Assembly: GCA_902776725.1 (NCBI GenBank)
Contig: CACYQX010000004.1
Span: 19,214-83,213, forward strand
Direction of reading: 5' to 3'
DNA from: an uncultured Eubacteriales bacterium
Lineage (GTDB): Bacteria > Bacillota > Clostridia > Peptostreptococcales > Anaerovoracaceae
Length of the DNA stretch: 64,000 bases
Part shown: one piece after another, positions 57,051-64,000 of the stretch
How positions within the stretch are numbered: position 1 is the first letter of the stretch
Layout: each line of letters begins with the position of its first letter
Translations under genes and position numbers: made by a program
The notes under the pieces: generated by a model
Databases searched by the model: none
What the model was told of the DNA's origin: nothing
Seen by the model: the letters and a program-made list of their open reading frames with translations, nothing else

Positions 57051-58187
57051 ATGCTGCAATTTGAATCCGAAAGAGATAACTCGGCGGTTATAAAGGTCAT
57101 AGGCGTAGGCGGCGGTGGCTGCAACGCGGTTAACCGCATGATCGATGCCGGTCTCAAGGGTGTTCAGTTTATAGCTGTTAACACGGACAGACAGGCTCTC
57201 AACAAATGTAGTGCTGACACCAAGATTCAGATTGGTGAAAAGCTAACGAGAGGACTTGGCGCAGGTGGTAATCCGGATATCGGACAGCGTTCAGCTGAAG
57301 AAACCATCGACATCATCACCGACGTTCTCGAAGGTGCAGACATGGTATTCATCACTGCCGGAATGGGTGGTGGTACAGGTACCGGAGCAGCACCGATTAT
57401 CGCAAAGCTTTCAAAGGATCTCGGAATCCTTACGGTTGCGGTAGTTACAAAGCCGTTTACATTTGAGGGACGCAAGAGAATGAAACAGGCTGAACTCGGT
57501 CTGGACTTCCTTAAGAAGTATGTTGATTCTCTGGTAGTAGTTCCTAACGATAAGCTCATCGAGTCCAGCAGCGAGCATACGACGATGCTCGAGGCGTTCA
57601 ATATGGCTGACGATGTACTTAGACAGGGTGTTCAGGGTATAACGGATCTCATCTCCGACTACGCACTCATCAACGTGGACTTTGCCGATGTCAAGTCCGT
57701 AATGACAGACCGCGGCGTTGCTCATATGGGCGTTGGTACGGGAAAGGGCGAGACAAGAGCTCGCGATGCCGTTATCGAAGCGACAGAAAGTCCGTTGCTT
57801 GAAACATCCATCAACGGAGCAAAGGCAATCCTGCTCTACATCTCCGGTGGATACGATATGGGAATGCTCGAGGTTAACGAGGTTGCCCGTATGGTAGAGG
57901 AAAAGGCAGACGACGATGCAATCCTCATCTTCGGTGCCGCTATCGACGAGAATGCAAAGGACAGCCTCTCCATCACTGTCATCGCAACAGGCTTTGAAGA
58001 CACAGGGAGAAAATTCGCTCCCGCAGGCCGCAGGGAAGAGGCTCCCGCAAGCGCAGAGATCATAACTGAAGATGGTCTTACGGCAAGGGAAGTAACCCTG
58101 GGCGAACTCTTTGAGGAAGCGGGCGAAGCTCCTGAAGTAGAAGAAGAGGACTCCATATTCGGAATTCCGAAATTCCTTAAGAAATAA
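57051..58187 (+). CDS. ftsZ: Cell division protein FtsZ
   Basis: A 378-residue tubulin-like GTPase that forms the division ring. '[16 protein letters not shown]', the tubulin motif GGGTGTGAA (near residues 105-113) and 'DNDADAILI'-type C-terminal domain are present, with the T7-loop 'NVDFADV'. The C-terminal '[11 protein letters not shown]' is the conserved peptide that recruits FtsA, SepF or ZapA. GGAGG lies upstream. It is transcribed apart from the rest of the cluster and ends at a terminator. Confidence 0.99.
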   Translation: MLQFESERDNSAVIKVIGVGGGGCNAVNRMIDAGLKGVQFIAVNTDRQALNKCSADTKIQIGEKLTRGLGAGGNPDIGQRSAEETIDIITDVLEGADMVFITAGMGGGTGTGAAPIIAKLSKDLGILTVAVVTKPFTFEGRKRMKQAELGLDFLKKYVDSLVVVPNDKLIESSSEHTTMLEAFNMADDVLRQGVQGITDLISDYALINVDFADVKSVMTDRGVAHMGVGTGKGETRARDAVIEATESPLLETSINGAKAILLYISGGYDMGMLEVNEVARMVEEKADDDAILIFGAAIDENAKDSLSITVIATGFEDTGRKFAPAGRREEAPASAEIITEDGLTAREVTLGELFEEAGEAPEVEEEDSIFGIPKFLKK

Positions 58188-58200
58188 GAATCCAGCGAAT

Positions 58201-58226
58201 AAGCCGGACTCGCTCCGGCTTTTTTC
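58201..58226 (+). terminator. Terminator after ftsZ
   Basis: AAGCCGGA-CTCGC-TCCGGCTT stem (8 bp) followed by TTTT. Confidence 0.9.
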
Positions 58227-58231
58227 GCACC

Positions 58232-59047
58232 ATGGATAATATGAAAAACGCATCTCCCAATTTCAAATACATATCTTCCGCCGAAAACGGAAAGTATAAG
58301 GGCTGGCAAAAACTCATCACGCGTAAGTACAGAGAACGTGAGAGATGTTTTTTGGTGGAAGGGGAACTTCTGATCATGGATGCCGTTTTGAGCGGTGCCG
58401 AGCTTAAGGAGCTTATAGTGCGCGATGGTGCGGATTTGAACTCCGAATTGCTTGCGAATGATATTGGGACTGTGGCCTGCTATTCGCTCTCGGACAATCT
58501 CTTTGATAGCTTAAGTCAGACAGAGCACGGAAGAGATGCGATAGGAGTGTTTGCAATTCCGGATGGAGAAGTTTCCGATTGGGGAGAGGGCGATATAGTC
58601 GTTCTCGATAGACTTCAGGATCCAGGAAATGTCGGAACGATAATAAGAACTTCGGATGCTGCCGGTGTCGCAGGAATCATTACCATCAAAGGGACGGTCG
58701 ATTCGTATTCGCCAAAGGTGGTGCGTGCGGCGGCGGGATCTATATTCAGAGTTCCGATAGCGGAAGCTGAGAATGCAAGCGAGTTGAAGGCGATGCTCGA
58801 TAAACTAAATGCAAAACCCGTGGCGATTGATCCAAGGGCGAGCAAAGAGTATTTTGATATGCCGGAGTACGAGAGGCTTGCGATAATAGTCGGAAACGAA
58901 GGCGGAGGAATAAGCAAAGAAATGCTGAATCTCTCGGAAATGAACCTCGTGATTCCGATGAGAGAAGGAATAGAATCCTTGAATGCCGCAATGGCATTTG
59001 GAATAGTAATATACGAAAGAGTGAGAAGAAAATGCAAGAAAGATTAA
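58232..59047 (+). CDS. TrmH/SpoU family RNA 2'-O-ribose methyltransferase
   Basis: A 271-residue SPOUT methyltransferase. An N-terminal substrate-binding domain ('RKYRERERCFLVEGELLIMDAV') is followed by the trefoil-knot SAM domain: 'LDRLQDPGNVGTIIRTSDAAG' (motif 1, with the catalytic Arg), 'IIVGNEGGGIS' (motif 2) and 'IPMREGIESLNAAMAFGIVIYE' (motif 3). The target may be 23S rRNA or tRNA. The ATG begins 6 bases after the ftsZ T-tract with no Shine-Dalgarno sequence, and a second ATG at 58241 is possible. It overlaps pheS by 16 bases. Confidence 0.93.
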   Translation: MDNMKNASPNFKYISSAENGKYKGWQKLITRKYRERERCFLVEGELLIMDAVLSGAELKELIVRDGADLNSELLANDIGTVACYSLSDNLFDSLSQTEHGRDAIGVFAIPDGEVSDWGEGDIVVLDRLQDPGNVGTIIRTSDAAGVAGIITIKGTVDSYSPKVVRAAAGSIFRVPIAEAENASELKAMLDKLNAKPVAIDPRASKEYFDMPEYERLAIIVGNEGGGISKEMLNLSEMNLVIPMREGIESLNAAMAFGIVIYERVRRKCKKD

Positions 59048-60054
59048 ACCAAATCTTGGAGGAAGCGAAGAAACTGATTGCAGAAGCTCTGTCAGAAAAG
59101 GAGACAGAGGATATTAGAATTCGCTTTCTTGGGAAGAAGGGTGAGGTAACGGAGATTCTTAAGTCGATGGGAAACCTCGCACCTGAAGAAAAGAAGGAAC
59201 TCGGTCAGGCAGCAAACAAGGTAAAAGAAGAAATCGCGGAAGCAATTTCAGAGAAGGCTGCCCAGCTAAAGGAACAGGCCAAGCAGGGTCGATTTAAAAC
59301 TGAAAAGATAGACGTAACGGAGCCCGGAGTTCAGGTTAAGATCGGAACCAAGCATCCCGTTACGCAGGTAATAGATGAGATTACGGAGTTCTTTGAGACT
59401 CTCGGTTATTCTGTTTACGAAGGTCCGGATATCGACACGGTGTTCAATACATTTGACGGACTTAATTCACCGCCGACACATCCGGCAAGAGATTTAACAG
59501 ACACGTTCTATGTAACACCGGACATCGTTCTTAGACCGCATACATCATCTGCGGAGATAAGGGCAGAGCAGGGACTTCCGACTCCTTATAAGATTGTAAT
59601 CCCTGGACGCTGCTATAGATGCGACACACCGGATGCGACGCATTCGCATACCTTCCATCAGGTAGAGATGATGGTAATAGGTGAGGATATCAAGATGTCG
59701 GATCTCAAGGGAACTCTCGATATGCTCGCGAAGAAGCTCTTTGGTCCGGAGACGAGAACAAAATTCCGTCCGCACCACTTCCCGTTTACAGAGCCGTCTG
59801 CGGAGATGGACGTAAGCTGCTTTAAATGCGGCGGCAAAGGCTGTAACGTATGCAAGGGTTCGGGCTGGATTGAAATCCTCGGCTGCGGCATGACGCATCC
59901 ACACGTTCACAAGGCCGGCGGAATCGATACGGACAAGTATACGGGCTTTGCTGTAGGAATGGGCGTAGAGAGAATCGCGATGCTCAAATACGGTATAGAT
60001 GATATTCGTCTGCTCTATGAAAACGATATGAGATTCATCGAGCAGTTCAAATAA
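59032..60054 (+). CDS. pheS: Phenylalanyl-tRNA synthetase alpha subunit
   Basis: A 340-residue class II synthetase subunit. Residues 1-90 form the coiled-coil tRNA-binding arm. 'HPARDLTDTFY' with 'LRPHTSSAEIRA' is motif 2 of the catalytic core, 'THSHTFHQVEMMVIG' follows, and 'GFAVGMGVERIAMLKYGI' is motif 3. The zinc-like cluster 'CFKCGGKGCNVCKGSG' is present. No T-box leader is seen upstream. Confidence 0.98.
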   Translation: MQERLNQILEEAKKLIAEALSEKETEDIRIRFLGKKGEVTEILKSMGNLAPEEKKELGQAANKVKEEIAEAISEKAAQLKEQAKQGRFKTEKIDVTEPGVQVKIGTKHPVTQVIDEITEFFETLGYSVYEGPDIDTVFNTFDGLNSPPTHPARDLTDTFYVTPDIVLRPHTSSAEIRAEQGLPTPYKIVIPGRCYRCDTPDATHSHTFHQVEMMVIGEDIKMSDLKGTLDMLAKKLFGPETRTKFRPHHFPFTEPSAEMDVSCFKCGGKGCNVCKGSGWIEILGCGMTHPHVHKAGGIDTDKYTGFAVGMGVERIAMLKYGIDDIRLLYENDMRFIEQFK

Positions 60055-60065
60055 GGGAGAGAAAA

Positions 60066-62522
60066 ATGTTAGTATCCATCAATTGGCTGAAGGATTATAT
60101 AGAAGTGCCGGAGATGAATGAGGCGATGGCAAAGTCGTTCTGCGACAGAATGATTATGAGCGGCTCCAACATCGAAACAGCTGAGCTCATCGGCGACGGC
60201 ATAAGCAATGTAAAACTCGGCAAGATAGAAAAGATAGAAAAGCATCCGGAAGCGGATAAACTCGTCGTATGCCAGGTTAACTTGGGCGGCGACGTTAAGC
60301 AGATTGTAACCGGTGCGCCAAACGTATATGAAGGCGCATATGTTCCTGTTGCAGTTGACGGTGCTCACATTCCGGGACCGCTTCACGGACAACCAAAGGT
60401 TCCGGGCGGCGTAGACATTCACGCAGGCGAACTCAGGGGAGTTAAGTCCGACGGAATGATTTGTTCCGCGGAGGAACTCGGCCTCAGCGACAAGGTTGTT
60501 CCGATGGCCTCAAAGGACGGAATCTGGCTCCTTCCGGGAAACTGGGACGATAAGCTCGGAATGGACTTTGCGGAAGCGGTCGAACTAAGTGACGTCGTAA
60601 TAGATTTCGAAATCACACCGAATAGGCCTGACTGTCTCTCTATGCTCGGAATGGCAAGGGAAGCTGCCGCTACCTTCGGAACAAAGATGAATTATCCGGA
60701 AACCGAATGTGAGAAGACGGACGAGAAAGCATCCGATTATATCGCGGTAGAGGTCAAGTCCGATCTCTGCAAGCGTTATACCGCAAGGGTTATAAAGGAC
60801 GTAAAGATTGAGCAGTCGCCGTGGTGGCTTCAGAAGAGACTCATGGGTGCAGGCATGCGTCCGATCAACAACATCGTGGATATTACGAATTTTGTAATGA
60901 TGGAATACGGTCAGCCGCTTCATGCATTTGATATAAGAGCGCTCGCCGGAAACAAAATAGTTGTCGACGTTGCGGCGAAGGGCGACAAGTTCACGACCCT
61001 CGACGGAACCGAAAGAGAACTCGACGACACTATGCTCATGATCAACGACGCCGAGAAGCATATCGCACTCGCGGGCGTAATGGGCGGACTCAATTCAGAA
61101 ATTCTCGAAGACACCAATACGGTCGTAATAGAATCCGCAAACTTCCTCGGTTCTTCCGTAAGACAGACAGCCAAGAAGCTCGTGATGAGAACTGAAGCCT
61201 CCGGAAGATACGAAAAGGGAATTGACCCGAATCTCTGCGAAGCTGCTGCCGACAGAGTTTGTAAGCTCGTAGAGATGCTCGGTTGCGGAAAGATTCTCGA
61301 AGGTTCAGTCGATGTATATAGGGTTCCGGAGGAGGCTCCTACGGTAACAGCAAGAGTGAGCAGAATCAACAAGGTTCTCGGAACCGATCTCGAAAGAGCC
61401 GATATGGTCAAGATTCTCGAGAGCCTTGAGATGAAGGTAGAAGGTGAGGGCGACAATATGGTCGTCACGCCGCCTTCGGTAAGACAGGATCTTCTCGAAG
61501 AAGTTGATTATGTGGAAGAAATTGCGAGAATCTACGGATACGACAATCTTCCGAATACGCTTCCTGCTCTCACGACCAAGGTTGAGAATAGCAAGAGCTG
61601 GGAGATGAGAAAGCTCGCGCGCGAAGTTCTTTCGGGAATGGGTGCGAATGAAATTCAGACATTCTCATTCATAAGTGAAAAGGCATTCGATGCGCTGGGA
61701 ATCGCAGAAGATTCTTGGGAGAGAGATACCGTAAAGGTTATTAACCCGATGGGTGAAGATACATCCGCGGTAAGAACAATTCTCATGCCGGGTATGCTCG
61801 AAGTTCTTGGAAGAAATTATGCGAGAGGAATAGAGGCAGTAAGAGCCTACGAGATAGGAACTGTATTCGCAAAGAATTATGCCGATCCAAACGGACTTCC
61901 TGACGAGAGCCTCGATCTCTCAATCGGAATCTACGGTGAGGGAGAAAGCTTCTTCACACTCAAGGGCATAATCGAGGCGCTCTTTGAAAAGCTTGGAATT
62001 TCAGGCGTTTCATACGTCGCCGAAAGTGAATACGGAGTCTACCATCCGGGAAGATGCGCACGCATCATGTATAAGCCGGAAGAGGGAGACGATGTAGAAC
62101 TCGGCATAATGGGTGAGGTTCACCCGGACGTAGCCGAGAACTTTGATCTCGATGTAAGGGCATATGCCGCAGAACTCTTCTTTGATAAACTTATCGGATA
62201 TACAGATAGGGAAGTGCATTATACGAGACCGCCGAGATTCCCGGCGATGACAAGAGACATAGCCATGATAGTCGATGAGGACGAGACGGTTGCAAGCCTT
62301 GAGGCCGTAATCAAAGAGGCGGGAACGGAGCTGCTGAGACAGGTTAAACTCTTTGATGTTTACAGAGGGGAACAGGTCGGAGAAGGCAAGAAGAGCGTTG
62401 CGTTCAGCCTTACATATAGACATGACGACAGGACTTTGACCGACGAGGAGACGGAGGCCATGCACCAAGAAGTACTCCGCGCACTCAGGGAAAAGACGGG
62501 CGCAGTTATAAGAGATAATTAA
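60066..62522 (+). CDS. pheT: Phenylalanyl-tRNA synthetase beta subunit
   Basis: An 818-residue subunit with B1/B5 domains, an N-terminal EMAP/tRNA-binding domain ('VCQVNLGGDVKQIVTGAPNV'), B3/B4 editing core ('MRPINNIVDITNFVM'), a catalytic-like core ('AYEIGTVFA') and the C-terminal ferredoxin-fold anticodon-binding domain ('PRFPAMTRDIAMIVDE'). It forms an alpha2-beta2 enzyme with PheS and edits mischarged Tyr-tRNA(Phe). GGGAGAG lies before the ATG, 12 bases after pheS. Confidence 0.98.
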   Translation: MLVSINWLKDYIEVPEMNEAMAKSFCDRMIMSGSNIETAELIGDGISNVKLGKIEKIEKHPEADKLVVCQVNLGGDVKQIVTGAPNVYEGAYVPVAVDGAHIPGPLHGQPKVPGGVDIHAGELRGVKSDGMICSAEELGLSDKVVPMASKDGIWLLPGNWDDKLGMDFAEAVELSDVVIDFEITPNRPDCLSMLGMAREAAATFGTKMNYPETECEKTDEKASDYIAVEVKSDLCKRYTARVIKDVKIEQSPWWLQKRLMGAGMRPINNIVDITNFVMMEYGQPLHAFDIRALAGNKIVVDVAAKGDKFTTLDGTERELDDTMLMINDAEKHIALAGVMGGLNSEILEDTNTVVIESANFLGSSVRQTAKKLVMRTEASGRYEKGIDPNLCEAAADRVCKLVEMLGCGKILEGSVDVYRVPEEAPTVTARVSRINKVLGTDLERADMVKILESLEMKVEGEGDNMVVTPPSVRQDLLEEVDYVEEIARIYGYDNLPNTLPALTTKVENSKSWEMRKLAREVLSGMGANEIQTFSFISEKAFDALGIAEDSWERDTVKVINPMGEDTSAVRTILMPGMLEVLGRNYARGIEAVRAYEIGTVFAKNYADPNGLPDESLDLSIGIYGEGESFFTLKGIIEALFEKLGISGVSYVAESEYGVYHPGRCARIMYKPEEGDDVELGIMGEVHPDVAENFDLDVRAYAAELFFDKLIGYTDREVHYTRPPRFPAMTRDIAMIVDEDETVASLEAVIKEAGTELLRQVKLFDVYRGEQVGEGKKSVAFSLTYRHDDRTLTDEETEAMHQEVLRALREKTGAVIRDN

Positions 62523-62560
62523 TAATTAGTTGTATAGTTGGTTTAGAGACGGAGGTCAGG

Positions 62561-63022
62561 ATGAACAAGGTTACGGTACAGATTTATGGTCAGGATTACA
62601 CCATAACGGGCAGCCGCAGTGAGTCGGAAATCAGAAAGATTGCAGACAGAGTTGATCAGCAGATGAAGGCCATAAGCAAGGCTAGTTCCTACAGCGGAAC
62701 AAGCAATATTGCAGTGCTCTCCGCCATCAACATCAGTGAGGCGCTTCTCGATGCGGAGAAGGAAGTAAGAAAGCTCAACAACGAGAAGGAAAAGATGGCC
62801 GCAAATGCCAGCTATTATATGAATATGCTGGATAAGGCAAAGAAGAATACCAAGCAGACGAGGGAGTCCGCGGGTGAGCAGGAACAGAAGATCAAAGAAT
62901 ACGAAGAAATGCTTAGGCAGGCAAGTGAGAAGTGCAAAGAGTACGAGAACAGCATTTTTGATCTTCAGATGGCTAATGTGAAGCTTAAGAATGAAATCGA
63001 TAAGCTGAAAGGTGAACAGTGA
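62561..63022 (+). CDS. zapA: Cell division protein ZapA
   Basis: A 153-residue protein with the ZapA head ('VTVQIYGQDYTITGSRSESEIRKIADRVDQQM') and a long coiled coil (about residues 60-150). It cross-links FtsZ filaments at the ring. Bacillota versions are usually about 85-130 residues, so this coiled coil is somewhat long. GGAGG precedes the ATG. It overlaps mutS2 by 4 bases, a conserved arrangement. Confidence 0.95.
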   Translation: MNKVTVQIYGQDYTITGSRSESEIRKIADRVDQQMKAISKASSYSGTSNIAVLSAINISEALLDAEKEVRKLNNEKEKMAANASYYMNMLDKAKKNTKQTRESAGEQEQKIKEYEEMLRQASEKCKEYENSIFDLQMANVKLKNEIDKLKGEQ

Positions 63023-64000
63023 AAGAAAAATCACTAAGAGTACTTGAATATCACAAAATAATCGAGCAGCTCTCGGAATATGCCGCGACATCGGGAGGAA
63101 GGGATAAGGCTAATTCGCTCAAGCCCTATTCCGCGATTCAGGATATTTCTTTGGAGCTTGCAAGAACCTCGGAAGGGGTTTCTATAATATCGCGTAAAGG
63201 CCCGCTGCCAATCGGCGGGTTTTACGATATAAGAAACAGTTTGTCCTTTGCAAGCAAAGGTGGGACGCTTAGCATGAAACAGCTTCTGGAGGTTCATTAC
63301 AACCTCGTTGTTGCGAGGCAGATAATATCCTTCATGAAAAGCGAAGATCTCCCGGAGCTGCCTTTGATAAGAGGGATGACCGATCTTCTTGTTGACGTTC
63401 CCGATCTTGAGGAGGAGATAGATAGATGTATTCTGTCCGAAGACGAAATGGCGGACACCGCATCTCCGGCGCTCAGAAATATAAGAAGAAGCATAAGACT
63501 CAAGAGCGAGGAGCTAAGGAATAAGCTGAGTCGTATTATTGCGTCCACGGAGAACAAAACATATCTTCAGGACTCCATAGTCACTATGAGGGACGGAAGA
63601 TATGTAATACCCGTAAAGCAGGAATACAGGCAGAAGTTCCCGGGTATGATTCACGACCAATCAAAGGGCGGACAGACTCTGTTTATAGAGCCTCAAGCGA
63701 TTGTGGAGATGAACAACAAGCTCCGAGAACTCGCGGTGGAAGAGCAGGCGGAGATTACAAGGATTCTTGAAGAACTCTCTGCGATGGTCGGTGAACATTA
63801 TCACGATATTAAGAATAACCAGGGTCTTGTTGAGGAACTCGATTTTATCATGGCCAAATCTAAACTTTCTCGCAGGATGGATGGCGAAGAGCCAAAGATG
63901 AATGAAGGAAAGCATCTCAAGCTTATTCAGGCGAGACATCCATTGATAGATCCGGATAAGGTTGTTCCAATTAATATAGAAATAGGAAACGGCTATAGCA
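63019..64000 (+). CDS. mutS2: Endonuclease MutS2 (partial, 3' end outside window)
   Basis: At least 327 residues of the N-terminal region of MutS2, open to the window edge. 'SLRVLEYHKIIEQLSEYAATSGGR' and 'LPIGGFYDIRNSLSFASKGGTLSMKQLLE' are the MutS2-specific start, and 'YVIPVKQEYRQKFPGMIHDQSKGGQTLFIEPQAIVEMNNKLREL' is the core signature. The protein suppresses recombination and rescues collided ribosomes. The start is GTG (63019), overlapping the zapA stop, with AAAGGTGA as ribosome site. The ATPase and Smr domains lie beyond the window. Confidence 0.95.
   Translation, partial: MKEKSLRVLEYHKIIEQLSEYAATSGGRDKANSLKPYSAIQDISLELARTSEGVSIISRKGPLPIGGFYDIRNSLSFASKGGTLSMKQLLEVHYNLVVARQIISFMKSEDLPELPLIRGMTDLLVDVPDLEEEIDRCILSEDEMADTASPALRNIRRSIRLKSEELRNKLSRIIASTENKTYLQDSIVTMRDGRYVIPVKQEYRQKFPGMIHDQSKGGQTLFIEPQAIVEMNNKLRELAVEEQAEITRILEELSAMVGEHYHDIKNNQGLVEELDFIMAKSKLSRRMDGEEPKMNEGKHLKLIQARHPLIDPDKVVPINIEIGNGYS

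Noticed and set aside
58188..59031. T-box leader for pheS-pheT
   Set aside because: The space before pheS is coding (RNA methyltransferase) and holds no T-box sequence.

Overview
The window reads as a chromosomal segment of a Gram-positive, low-to-moderate GC bacterium, most likely an anaerobic member of Clostridia (Bacillota). Supporting signs are Shine-Dalgarno-led genes, SigA-type promoters, a CIRCE operator, a Gram-positive type LexA box, an FMN riboswitch in front of a RibU-like ECF component, a mraZ-led cell-wall cluster, the pheS-pheT-zapA-mutS2 order, and G5/DUF348 secreted proteins. Genus cannot be fixed from the sequence. I see no tRNA, rRNA, CRISPR array, insertion sequence or prophage. 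Nearly all the DNA is vertically inherited-looking housekeeping genes, with a few accessory islands.

Layout. 1-6.3 kb: the end of dnaE, a LysO-type exporter, a convergent M18 aminopeptidase, then gap, an SDR reductase and a LarA-family protein. 6.3-9.4 kb: two convergent secreted envelope proteins (a sortase-like domain behind an Ala/Glu coiled coil; a G5/transglycosylase-like protein) flanked by unusually repeat-rich regulatory DNA. 9.4-19.5 kb: metY, a lipoprotein, lepA-hemW, small enzymes, a CDF metal exporter, an MtnA-like isomerase and scpA-scpB. 19.5-28.2 kb: maf, a secreted nuclease, a DUF4234 membrane protein, LexA-controlled dinB, a FAD oxidoreductase, an ArsB/NhaD-type permease and gpmI. 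28.3-33.6 kb: addA without addB, FMN-riboswitch-ribU, and CIRCE-hsp20.

33.6-42.8 kb: a ten-gene operon of Mrp/Mbh-type antiporter subunits. Its first seven genes follow the gene order of the archaeal membrane-bound hydrogenase antiporter module (E, F, G, DUF4040, a fused MbhE+MrpB, C, D). Three more large antiporter-like subunits follow in place of any hydrogenase genes. This is the most unusual system here. It is followed by two consecutive G3E (COG0523) GTPase genes, one with a long His/Asp tract and one fused to a DUF1980/YcgQ-like domain, and by an acyl-ACP thioesterase.

46.0-58.2 kb: a compact dcw cluster (mraZ-rsmH-ftsL-pbp-murF-mraY-murD-ftsW-murG-ftsQ-ftsZ) that lacks murE, murC, murB and ftsA at this locus and is preceded by four MraZ-type operator repeats. 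58.2-64.0 kb: an rRNA/tRNA methyltransferase, pheS-pheT, zapA and the start of mutS2, which runs off the window.

Regulation visible directly: LexA (dinB), HrcA (hsp20), FMN (ribU), MraZ autorepression (dcw), and a possible WalR site in front of the secreted sortase-like gene. All functional calls are from reading the translated sequences and recalled family motifs; no database search was run.
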